Positions 51,613-59,511 of a stretch of 64,000 bases of DNA are shown one piece after another; the stretch's first letter is position 1, and the number at the start of each line of letters is the position of its first letter. Made by a program: the position numbers and the translations under genes. A model generated the notes under the pieces. It was not told where the DNA came from, made no database searches, and saw only the letters and a program-made list of their open reading frames with translations. Source of the DNA: Methanofollis tationis (lineage in GTDB: Archaea > Halobacteriota > Methanomicrobia > Methanomicrobiales > Methanofollaceae); contig NZ_JABXWR010000001.1 in NCBI RefSeq assembly GCF_013377755.1, positions 1,065,104 through 1,129,103 of the forward strand. Reading direction: 5' to 3'.

Positions 51613-51778
51613 TATGAAGGTAGAGGGGGACAGGCTGGTGATCACGGTCGATCTCTCGCAGGAGTTCGGGGCGTCGAAGTCAGGGAAGTCGATCACGATC
51701 GCCTCGACCGATGGGAATGTGTCGGTGCCGGGGCATGAGGAGATTAAGATCGGGGTGAATGTGTACCGGAAGAAGTGA
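51599..51778 (+). CDS. Conserved small protein overlapping the Orc1/Cdc6 gene
   Basis: 59 residues: MKNVDMKVEGDRLVITVDLS, then SGKSITIASTDGN and IKIGVNVYRKK. The KVEGDxLVITVDLS...FG.SKSGKSITIAST pattern looks like a small beta-barrel family I recall from methanogen plasmid or virus-like regions, but I have no name for it. GGAG lies 9 bases before the ATG. The 14-base overlap suggests coupled translation with Orc1/Cdc6, so it may be a partner. Confidence 0.6.
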   Translation: MKNVDMKVEGDRLVITVDLSQEFGASKSGKSITIASTDGNVSVPGHEEIKIGVNVYRKK

Positions 51779-51968
51779 GGGGGCCAATTTTACGGGGCGG
51801 GGGAGCCCTCACTCGATCACCTCCGGGCGGCCGCCCCTGGGGGGACCGGTGCGCCTGATTCTGCCTTTTCCCGCATTTTGGCGATCGGCGAAATACTAAT
51901 TTTAAGAGAATTTCGAACAACCCCACCTCACCCAAAGTACTTTATAGTCCCGGATCGACCTTTTTCCC

Positions 51969-52919
51969 ATGAGCACGTTTACCAATTTCGCGATCCACCA
52001 CGAATATGCCAGCCTTGCAGCTCTGGGTGATCGGCTGGGTGAGGTCAGCGGTCTGATCGACTGGGATGCCTTCCGCCCTCTCCTTGCTGACCTCTACACC
52101 AACGCCGAGGGGCGAGGCGGCCGTCCGAACTATGACGTCGTTCTGATGATCCGGCTGCTGGTGCTTCAGCAGTGGTATGGCCTGTCTGACCCCGAACTGG
52201 AGCGTCAGGCGACCGACCGGATCTCGTTCCGTCACTTCCTGGGATATCCGGAAACCATTCCGGATCGGTCGACGGTCTGGCTGTTCCGGGAACGCTTGGC
52301 GCAAACCGGGAAGGATACCGCGATCTGGGATGAGTTCCAGCGGCAACTCGAAGTACAAGGGCTCGCCATCAAACGCGGTGTCATGCAGGACGCGACGTTC
52401 ATCACCGCCGATCCCGGGCATGCTCCTGCCGGCACGCCCCGGGGAGATCAGGCAGAGACGCGGCGCAGCCGCGACGGCACCTGGGCCAAGAAGGGCTCGA
52501 AGTCACAGTTCGGGTACAAACTTCACATCCTGCTCGACAAGGACAGTCAGCTGATCCGCCGGATTGAGACCACCACGGCGTCACTCCATGACAGCAGGAT
52601 CGATCTCTCCCGGGAAGGTGAGACGGTCTATCGCGATAAAGGCTATTTTGGGGTGAAACCGCAGGCATCTATGGACAAGACCATGCACCGGGCCGTTCGC
52701 AACCATCCCCTCTCCATCAAGGAGAACCGGCGGAACAAGGCCATCAGCAGAACACGATCGCTGGTGGAACGACCGTTTGCCGTGATCAAGCGGGTGTTCC
52801 ATGCAGGCCACCTCATGGTCACGACGGTTGCCAGAGTGCACGTCAAGAACATCTTCTCCTGCATGAATTTCAACTTCAGGCAACTTCTTACCCTCAAAGC
52901 GCAAGCTGCCGAGCGATAG
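51969..52919 (+). CDS. IS5-family transposase
   Basis: 316 residues, complete. DDE motif: D in MQDATFITADPGH, D in TVYRDKGYFGV, E in RTRSLVERPFAVIKRVF. N-terminal DUF772-like domain (YDVVLMIRLLVLQQWYGLSD, ERQATDRISFRHFLGY) is typical of IS5 (IS1031/IS427 side). The ends of the element are not certain; an imperfect inverted repeat starting AGAG near 51902 and ending CTCT near 52947 is possible. Marks the left edge of the low-GC module. Confidence 0.9.
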   Translation: MSTFTNFAIHHEYASLAALGDRLGEVSGLIDWDAFRPLLADLYTNAEGRGGRPNYDVVLMIRLLVLQQWYGLSDPELERQATDRISFRHFLGYPETIPDRSTVWLFRERLAQTGKDTAIWDEFQRQLEVQGLAIKRGVMQDATFITADPGHAPAGTPRGDQAETRRSRDGTWAKKGSKSQFGYKLHILLDKDSQLIRRIETTTASLHDSRIDLSREGETVYRDKGYFGVKPQASMDKTMHRAVRNHPLSIKENRRNKAISRTRSLVERPFAVIKRVFHAGHLMVTTVARVHVKNIFSCMNFNFRQLLTLKAQAAER

Positions 52920-53069
52920 CTCTCGAGAAAATCCAAAAAACCCTCTAAATGCAGGGGTTCAGGAAGGAAACGGCTGAACAGCGAGGGGAAGAGGGCAGTC
53001 GGGAGCGAGTATCTGATGGCAGGGAGGAGTTAATCGCAATTCTCTTAGATATGACAATTTTTAAATCAC

Positions 53070-53909
53070 TCATAAGACATCCCTCGTGTGAATTGCAAGG
53101 TAATAGTACTGTTTTCTCCCGTACTCGATCCCCTGTAAATATCGATCAGATGTGAGTTCTATCGACACTCTATCGAGCATCTGAGAGAAAACAAGAGATT
53201 TTATCTTAGTGCTGGATTTTTTTGCGTGTGTAGTGATCGGAGCGCCGGCCAGTTCCCATCTTCCAATATTGTTCCCGTAGAGATCGACAAATGTTGTATC
53301 GAACCTCTTTCTTGAAATTTTCAATTGCTCACAGACATATTCCCGGATCTTTGGAATCTCGACATATCGTTGTTTGAGGTTCCCGCTCCCGGAGAGGTTC
53401 AAGTCATCGTATGCGTTCAATAAGACCTTTGTAAAGGATTCACCGGTGCCATCAACGTCATAATAATGGTTGTTGAAGACGTTCCGTTGAAGCGATCCGA
53501 TCCTCAAGGTCCAGTCTGAGATAACGGAGAGAGCTGTTTCGTTGAAGTTGAACTCTTCATCAGAGATGAGGTCCTGGAGATCATGTAACTCGATAGGTCC
53601 GGAATTCTTCACCCCACGATAGAACGCAGCATAATACGGATATCCCATCATGAGATCATGGACAGATCGCCAGTCGTCATCTCTGACGGCCTGTACGAAC
53701 TGTCCTGTCGTCTCTGTTCTGACGTAATGACCGTCTTCCTGCGATATCAGACCCATTCGTGCCATTTCACGGAGAATTTCTTTAGATCTGTTTGCTGAAA
53801 GGGCGAAAATATCCTGAAATTGTTGGTATGATAGCTCGTGTTCGTCTTCTACGCAGAACGCCGCTTCGACGACTCTCCGAAATGTTATTGGACGCAGGCT
53901 TTTTCTCAT
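53070..53909 (-). CDS. Unknown winged-helix protein, partner of the transglycosylase-like gene
   Basis: 279 residues. A winged helix at about 15-70 (ELSYQQFQDIFALSANRSKE, REMARMGLISQEDGHYVR) is followed by about 200 residues of mixed helices and strands (DDDWRSVHDLMMGYPYYAAF; WTLRIGSLQRNVFNNHYYDV; FSQMLDRVSIELTSDRYLQG). No catalytic motif, membrane segment or signal peptide recognised. It starts in an ATGA overlap with the transglycosylase-like gene, so the two are made together and probably bind each other. Clearly lower GC than the core. Might be a DNA-targeting subunit; that is speculation. Confidence 0.7.
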   Translation of the reverse strand: MRKSLRPITFRRVVEAAFCVEDEHELSYQQFQDIFALSANRSKEILREMARMGLISQEDGHYVRTETTGQFVQAVRDDDWRSVHDLMMGYPYYAAFYRGVKNSGPIELHDLQDLISDEEFNFNETALSVISDWTLRIGSLQRNVFNNHYYDVDGTGESFTKVLLNAYDDLNLSGSGNLKQRYVEIPKIREYVCEQLKISRKRFDTTFVDLYGNNIGRWELAGAPITTHAKKSSTKIKSLVFSQMLDRVSIELTSDRYLQGIEYGRKQYYYLAIHTRDVL

Positions 53910-54934
53910 ACCAGACCTCTTTTCTTTGCTTTTGCGTAGCGGAAGGCGTCGTAAACCGCTGGATTGTGCCTCAATCGTTTCTCAAGGTAGCGCTCAACCT
54001 CGTTCTCTTCAAGGGCGACTTTCAGTTTCCGTAGTTCGTGCGTTATCATCCAGAGATTGTGCATTGCAATGAGTTTTCGCTCTGAGCGCACCTCGTTGTA
54101 GGTATGCTTGCTGCAGATCGGACATACACAGGGCAGATATAGTGTTTCAGGAATATCGGAAAATTCTATTGTCCCTTTTTCTGGCATGAAATAGAGGCGT
54201 TTTGATCCGGCTGTGATAAATGCCGATGAATCAAAGGTGTCTGCCCCCATATACACCATGAGAGGGATCATGGCTGGCCCTCCCAGGCCAAAAACATGAA
54301 GAGGCCGATCGCCGATTCGTCGCCGTACGGCATGGATGATATCTATGATCTCGTGATATCTGGAGCGTTTGGGGACACAGCCACCGATCGCAAAACCGTC
54401 AAAATTACCCTTTTTCATCAGGTAATCGATGGTGTTCACCATCATTGTGGGATCGTTCCCCTGGAGTGATGCATAGATGAGCATATCTTCACGCTCTCGG
54501 TTCTCAAGGGCAATGAGTGCATTTTTAACGGACTTCTTGACGAAATCTGCATGATTCTGGTTGTAGATGCAATCCTCCGTGAACGTTGGCAAATCCAGTG
54601 TCGCAGCAATATCGGCGCCGACCATCTCCTGAACCCGAAGTATTTTAATGGGGTCGAGAGTGATGTTGCGGCTCTTCTGCTGGAAACCTCCACTATCGAC
54701 AAAGAAAACCCCATTTTCTGAAAATTTTTTATGAAGCCCACCATTTCGCATTTTTTCATACAACGGACTGGAAAGAATGGAATACGCATTGATCATCATC
54801 GTATTCATTTCGGGAATGTTTTCCCAGTATCGGGGTGTATTCCCCTCAGCACTTTTTCCTCCGTTATGTACAGGAAAGAAGGCCGGTGTTTCAAGTTCTC
54901 GTGTGGCTGTTTGAATAATTTTGAGTTGCGTCAT
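53906..54934 (-). CDS. tRNA-guanine-transglycosylase-like protein (DpdA/TgtA5-type)
   Basis: 342 residues of the TGT barrel. Visible key residues: general base D80 in VDSGGFQ, ASLQGNDPTM, FAIGGCVPK in place of GGLAVGE, nucleophile D235 in GADTFDSSAF, and a zinc site C269-x-C271-x2-C274...H292 (CVCPIC, IAMHNLW). The N-terminus TPAFFPV is typical. There is no PUA domain, unlike archaeal tRNA enzymes (about 480-650 residues), which favours the DpdA/TgtA5 group that puts 7-deazaguanines into DNA. ATG 54934 is used; a TTG lies at 54943. First gene of a two-gene operon, divergent from a winged-helix regulator. Confidence 0.75.
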   Translation of the reverse strand: MTQLKIIQTATRELETPAFFPVHNGGKSAEGNTPRYWENIPEMNTMMINAYSILSSPLYEKMRNGGLHKKFSENGVFFVDSGGFQQKSRNITLDPIKILRVQEMVGADIAATLDLPTFTEDCIYNQNHADFVKKSVKNALIALENREREDMLIYASLQGNDPTMMVNTIDYLMKKGNFDGFAIGGCVPKRSRYHEIIDIIHAVRRRIGDRPLHVFGLGGPAMIPLMVYMGADTFDSSAFITAGSKRLYFMPEKGTIEFSDIPETLYLPCVCPICSKHTYNEVRSERKLIAMHNLWMITHELRKLKVALEENEVERYLEKRLRHNPAVYDAFRYAKAKKRGLV

Positions 54935-54947
54935 GTCATTCAATAAT

Positions 54948-54970
54948 TAGTCTACCAAATAGGTAGACTA
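54948..54970. promoter_or_regulatory. Perfect inverted repeat, candidate operator
   Basis: TAGTCTACC-AAATA-GGTAGACTA: 9-bp perfect arms with a 5-base centre. It sits between ATG 54934 (leftward) and ATG 55013 (rightward), next to the rightward TATA-like TGTATAAG (54975-54983) and over the place where the leftward TATA box should be. A dimer of the adjacent winged-helix protein is the natural ligand and would control both promoters. Confidence 0.75.
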
Positions 54971-55012
54971 CTCATATGTATAAGTAATTTTTCCTCGATA
55001 TTGAACATAGGA

Positions 55013-55315
55013 ATGGCCCAATCAATCCCCAAACACCTCCTTGAGAAATTTTCCCTGCTCTATTTCGTAAAAAAAGGTGGAAGCTTCACGCATAAAGATG
55101 CTCAAACGATACTGAGAATATCAAAGTCTTATGCTGGTCAGGTGCTTCCGATTCTTGTAAAGTCCGGGTGGATCATTTCTCATCGATTAGGTGATGACCG
55201 CCGTAAGAAGGTGTATGAGTTCAAAAATCCACATATAATCATTGAGGAGATCGGTCAGGAATTGAATCTGAAAGCTACCTTTGAAAAACATAATAAAAAG
55301 AATTTTGGGCCTTAA
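55013..55315 (+). CDS. Winged-helix regulator of the transglycosylase-like module
   Basis: 100 residues: KHLLEKFSLLYFVKKGGSFT, HKDAQTILRISKSYAGQVLP (recognition helix), LVKSGWIISHRLGDDRRKKV (wing) and a C-terminal helix (HIIIEEIGQELNLKATF). MarR-like in layout. TATA-like TGTATAAG is about 30 bases before ATG 55013. Divergent from the transglycosylase-like operon across a palindrome; an autoregulating repressor is the simplest reading. Low-GC like its neighbours. Confidence 0.75.
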   Translation: MAQSIPKHLLEKFSLLYFVKKGGSFTHKDAQTILRISKSYAGQVLPILVKSGWIISHRLGDDRRKKVYEFKNPHIIIEEIGQELNLKATFEKHNKKNFGP

Positions 55316-55474
55316 TTTTGCAGACTGATCTGAATATACTGATTTAAATCGAGATCAGAGGCTACGGGGCATGGGCGCTATGACCCGTCCGTTCTGCAAC
55401 CCCAGTACATGACATAAAACATGCAGAGCCACTTCTCAGGCAGTGCCGGCGGAAGATCCTGCCTTGTGTCCCAC

Positions 55475-55727
55475 CTACTCTGCCCCCGTTGCGATCCCCG
55501 GCAGATCGCCGCCGAAGAGTTCACGGGCCCGGGATAGGGTGATCTTCTTCTCATTCAGCGCCCGCAGGATGAGAAGGTGCATATATGTGGGCGCCTCCGG
55601 TCTGACCTGCCGCCCTGGCTCCTCATCCCCGACCGTCACCCGGTTCAGGCGGATATACAACCCCTTTGCCGTCCCCCCGGTGATCACCCCGAGGTCATGG
55701 GCACGGCGGATCCAGGCCCAGTACTTC
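55475..55727 (-). pseudogene. C-terminal fragment of the split XRE/ImmA-type gene
   Basis: The last 80 or so codons (KYWAWIRRAHDLGVITGGTA, VGDEEPGRQVRPEAPTYMHL, ILRALNEKKITLSRARELFG) resemble the C-terminus of ImmA/IrrE proteases. The frame is cut at 55728 by the left end of an ISH3-family element. The N-terminal part is at 58292-59094 on the other side. Joining the flanks leaves the frames one base apart, so a further small change exists. Confidence 0.7.
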
Positions 55728-56459
55728 GCTAATTTTAGAAACCCCAAATCCCCCTCTACCGCCCGAAGCCCGCCCAAAATCGAAAGATCTATATAGATTG
55801 CAGGCTTCCCCTCATGCCTTTACCTAAATCGAGGGTGACCTGCAGAAAGAGCAACATTCTGAAACCTAAAGACTGTTGCGCCCCTGTTGTTTCGGCACTG
55901 GATCAGCATCTAACCATTCCCATTCAGGGAAAACTCACTCAAACGGACTTGATTTCTTCTCTGGTCGGCATGGCTGTAATGAATCAGTCAGTTCACTCAA
56001 TCACCCACATCCTGGATCGGGTACCGTGCGAAACGTCCGTTCGCTACCACCTCAAAAAGCTCGATATGGCCGATTTGGAACAGAATAACACCTCGATCCT
56101 CACCACCCATATGCACCACGTCCTCAAACCGGGGTACGCCTATCAGTTTGCGATTGACTTTACCAACGATCCGTACTACGGGTCAACCGATGAGGAGAAC
56201 GAAGCCTATATCGTGCGAAGTAAGCGTAAAAAGTCAACAAATGAGTTTTATTCCTACATCACTCTGTATGTGACCACCAGGAACCGGCAGATGACGCTGG
56301 CCGTGTTCCCGGTGCGCCGGGATACCTCGAAGGTCGGATACATCGCGCAATGTCTCGATCGGATCACTGAACTCGGTCTTCGCATCGAAGTTCTCTGCCT
56401 GGATCGGGAGTTCTACACCCGGAAGGTGCTCGGGTTTCTGATGGACGTCCAGGTGCCGT

Positions 56460-57716
56460 GATAGTGTAACGAATTTTCTGTAAAAATAATTTGGCCCTGA
56501 ATCCAACCTAGATTTGCAGAAAGGAGAAACAGGGCCATGGATCCCTTAGCGTTAATCGAAGATTATCTTTCCGATAATGAGAATGGCATGAAGACCCTCA
56601 TCACCTGGTTCCTCAACCAGGTGATGCTGCTCGAAGCCCTCCACCAGGCGGGAGCCGAGCAGTATGAACGAACCGATGCGCGGAAGGCTCACCGAAACGG
56701 CTACAAGAAGCGATCTCTGAAAACCCGATATGGAGAAACGATCCTCCAGAAACCGCAGTTCCGAGAATTTCCCTTCGAAACACAGGTATTTGGACGCTAT
56801 TCCCGGGTTGAGAAGGCTCTTGAGAATGCTATCTTTGAATCCTACCTTCAGGGAGTCTCAACCCGCCGGATCCAGGAGATTGTTGCTCATTTTGGCATCG
56901 AACAACTCTCTCCTGCTTCAGTATCCAGGATAGCAAAGGACCTCGATGAACAGGTCCATGCATTCCTTCAGAGGCCGATTGAACAGGAGATTCCCTATCT
57001 CTTTGTGGATGCTTCGTACTACAAAGTCAGAGAGGGACCACGGTACATCACCAAAGCTCTTCTGGTGATCGCCGGTGTTCGAATGGATGGCTACCGGGAA
57101 ATCCTGGGAGCTAGAATCACTGATTGTGAAAATGAGATGTTCTGGTCGGGATTGTTCGAAGACCTCAAAGAACGAGGATTGGTGGGTGTCAAGATGGTTG
57201 TCTCAGATGGTCATGCCGGGATCCAGAAGGCGGCGGAAGCCGCCTTCCTCGGCGCATCGTGGCAGATGTGCTCGGTCCATTGCACCCGGGCGGTTTTAAA
57301 GAATATTCCACGGAAACATCAGAAAGAAGTTGCTGAGTCCTTGAAGGAGGCATATGGGGACGAGGAAAGACTTCAGCAGCTTGCAGATGATCTGAACGAA
57401 CGAGGATATCGGAAAGCGGCCAATACGATCGAGAGATTCATCCCGGGACTTATGAGTTACACGGCGTTCCCGAAAGAGCACGCAAAGCGGATCCGAACGA
57501 CGAACATGATGGAAAGAGTCAACAAGGAACTGAAACGGAGAACCAAAGTTGTAGGGGCCTTTCCCAATGAAGAGTCACTCCTCAGGCTGGCAGGATCCAT
57601 CCTGATGGACATCAATGAGGAGTGGGTGACCGGCAGAAGATATTTGACGATGGAGGGGGAATGATCAAACAAGGAGACAGGGCTCAGACGAATTACAGAA
57701 GATCTGAAACACTACC
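56460..57716 (+). mobile_element. IS256-family element, copy 2
   Basis: 1257 bp, GATAGTGT to ACACTACC, as copies 1 and 3. Flanked by a perfect 8-bp target duplication GGTGCCGT (56452-56459 and 57717-57724), so this copy is a clean recent insertion. It defines the true ends of the family. Confidence 0.95.
56537..57664 (+). CDS. IS256-family (Mutator) transposase, copy 2
   Basis: 375 residues, complete DDE set as in copy 1. It differs from copy 3 by one residue (T for I at LITWFLN). Preceded by the AAAGGAG ribosome site. Intact and probably active. Confidence 0.93.
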   Translation: MDPLALIEDYLSDNENGMKTLITWFLNQVMLLEALHQAGAEQYERTDARKAHRNGYKKRSLKTRYGETILQKPQFREFPFETQVFGRYSRVEKALENAIFESYLQGVSTRRIQEIVAHFGIEQLSPASVSRIAKDLDEQVHAFLQRPIEQEIPYLFVDASYYKVREGPRYITKALLVIAGVRMDGYREILGARITDCENEMFWSGLFEDLKERGLVGVKMVVSDGHAGIQKAAEAAFLGASWQMCSVHCTRAVLKNIPRKHQKEVAESLKEAYGDEERLQQLADDLNERGYRKAANTIERFIPGLMSYTAFPKEHAKRIRTTNMMERVNKELKRRTKVVGAFPNEESLLRLAGSILMDINEEWVTGRRYLTMEGE

Positions 57717-58291
57717 GGTGCCGTTCATCGTTCCTGTCAGGAAACACGGGAAAAGGATGAAACAAGTCCTCCAGGGAACCCACTCCCGGTATGCTGAATA
57801 TCGGATGCACGGAAAACCGGTGCTGGTCCTGAAGATTGCGATTGCCGTGAAGTATGCAAAAGGAAAACGGGGTAAGCGCGGCGTTGAGAATCTGGGTTAC
57901 GTCGTGGGAAACCTCCGGTGGAATCCCCATCGGGTCCATCAGACCTATCGGTCCAGGTTCTCGATTGAATCGTCCTATCGGATGCGCAACCAGGTGAAAC
58001 CCCGTACGAGCACAAAAAACCCGGTCATCCGGTATCTCTACGCCATAATATCGTTCCTCCTCAAGAATATCTGGATCGATCTACTCTGGAAGCACTTTTC
58101 CCCCGTGAAACAGGGACCACAAACCATTGAGGTGCGCGGCTTCCGGTTCAGCTCCTTCATGTGCATAATCTGGGAGGCGATCCGCACATCGATGAGGGGT
58201 GCCAGAGCCATTCCTGTGTTAAGGTATCCTGTTTAGGAAAGGGAGCGAGAAACGCCGTTGAATGAAATGAGAGGGAGGAAGGAATTAGAGA

Positions 58292-59094
58292 AGTACTGAG
58301 GCCTTCATGCTCATCCCGTACTTGTGTTTGAGCAGGGAGAGTTCCCGCAGATCGATGGCGCACCGCTGCTCTCCCAGCTCCTTCCAGACCATCTCATCGG
58401 GCACAAGAAATGCCCCGGCAAAACGGTGTGTCGCATCCTCCTCATCGAGAGAGGGATCGACCTGGAGGAGCAGATGCCCCAGTTCATGGGCACAGTTGTA
58501 GCGCTGGCGGTCCCCGGTCATGGACGTGTTGATCGCAATCACCGGCGTTTGTTCGTCGTGATAAAACGTCAGGGCGTCAAAAGAATCAGGGGCGTCAAAG
58601 AGTCCGACCCTGATGCCGTGCTGCTCAAGCACATCCATCACGTTCTCGATCGGATCTGTGCCCAGGTCCCATGCATCCCGGACCATCCGGGCGACCGCCT
58701 CCACATCGTCAAGGGTGGACACCAGGCACGCCTCGCGGGGCGGGAGGTCCAGCCTGGCCGTGATCCCGGCGATCATCTCGACCTCCAGGTAGCGTTCAAG
58801 CCATTCGGTCACCTTCCCATGAATGATGCGTTCCTCCTTTTTCGTGAGGGATTTCCGGCAGCGATAACGGGGTTCTGAGACATCAGCCACAATCTGCCTG
58901 AAGAAAAAATCGATGTTCACGTCCAGGGCCTCGCTCAGGCGGATGAGCATCTCAGAACCCGGGATCACCACCCCTTTCTCATACTTTGAGATCGCCGTCG
59001 CACTCACGCCGATTGCAGCGCCAAGGTCCCGCTGGCTCATTCCAGCACTTCTCCTGGCCACCCGGATTCGCCCGGCAATGCTCACACCGCACAC
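58292..59094 (-). pseudogene. XRE/ImmA-IrrE gene, N-terminal part, cut by ISH3 element
   Basis: An XRE helix-turn-helix (SAGMSQRDLGAAIGVSATAI, SKYEKGVVIPGSEMLIRL) followed by an ImmA/IrrE metallopeptidase with NCAHELGHLLLQ and HRFAGAFLVPDEM. The protein should go on after KYGMSMKA but runs into the right end of the ISH3-family element and stops at 58285 after 269 residues. The C-terminal remainder is at 55475-55727. The peptidase site itself is complete, so the short form might keep activity. GTG 59094 or GTG 59085 as start. Confidence 0.8.
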
Positions 59095-59111
59095 ATCCTT
59101 TTCTCCCCGTC

Positions 59112-59149
59112 AGTTTACAAATGGAACAGATTGTTAGATTTTGTAAACT
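59112..59149. promoter_or_regulatory. Inverted repeat upstream of the XRE/ImmA gene, candidate operator
   Basis: AGTTTACAAA (59112-59121) and TTTGTAAACT (59140-59149), perfect 10-bp arms 18 bases apart, 18 bases before GTG 59094. Two half-sites at this spacing suit XRE autoregulation, as in other ImmA-type regulators. Confidence 0.6.
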
Positions 59150-59344
59150 ATACTCCGGGGGACACCATGATATTTGAAGATTGTGATGTTTCTGGGGTGC
59201 CTTCTTCCGGGGAAAAGGGGGGGCGGGTATTGGGATTCGGGAGGTTCATCCTCCCATAGTTCGAATCAGTGATGATCTCAAGGGAGATGCCGTAGAGAGA
59301 CCAAATAATCACTTTAATATATCAATCAACGAAAATAGAATCCA
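59150..59344. other. Intergenic, promoter of the truncated 59345 gene
   Basis: Holds TTAATATATC near 59312-59321, about 28 bases before ATG 59345. No gene seen. Confidence 0.45.
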
Positions 59345-59511
59345 ATGGACCTTTTTCCAGGAATCTATGAACAGGTAATAAATGAATACCTCCAATCAAA
59401 ACTCTCCTCCCTCAGACCAGATCAAAAACCCTTCACAGATACCATAAAACACTATGATCCTCAGGCCATTCTGTCCCGCTATATTCGCACAATAACCGAA
59501 AACGCCCGATA
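59345..59511 (+). pseudogene. N-terminal 55 codons of a gene cut by IS256-family copy 3
   Basis: Reads MDLFPGIYEQVINEYLQSKL, then SLRPDQKPFTDTIKH and AILSRYIRTITENAR before TAG, whose bases belong to the left end of the IS (59508). The start GLYExLxxxxL...RYI pattern is reminiscent of the N-terminus of DUF3427-type helicases, but with 55 residues this is a guess. The rest of the gene is not on the right side of the IS. Confidence 0.55.

Larger units (their letters stand above)
55814..58236 (+). pseudogene. ISH3-family transposase, split by IS256-family copy 2
   Basis: 5' part 55814-56459: LTQTDLISSLVGMAVMNQSV, first acidic residue in FAIDFTNDPYYG, second in EVLCLDREFYTRKV. 3' part from 57717: FIVPVRKHGKRMKQVL, YAKGKRGKRGVENLGYVVGN, and the third acidic residue in SRFSIESSYRMRNQ. 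Removing the guest and one 8-bp GGTGCCGT copy restores a continuous protein of about 385 residues (DVQVP-FIVPVRK), so it was intact when hit. Confidence 0.85.
55728..58291 (+). mobile_element. ISH3-family element, interrupted by IS256-family copy 2
   Basis: Left end TCGCTAATTTTAG, right end the reverse complement of TCTCTAATTCC (inverted repeats TC[G/T]CTAATT). Both sides carry AGTACT (55722-55727 and 58292-58297), the likely target duplication. Without the 1257-bp guest and its 8-bp duplication the element is about 1299 bp, normal for ISH3-type elements. It lies in an XRE/ImmA gene. Confidence 0.75.

Noticed and set aside
51900-52950. Exact ends of the IS5-family element
   Set aside because: Only a weak AGAG.../...CTCT inverted repeat was seen and no clear target duplication, so element borders are not reported; only the transposase is.
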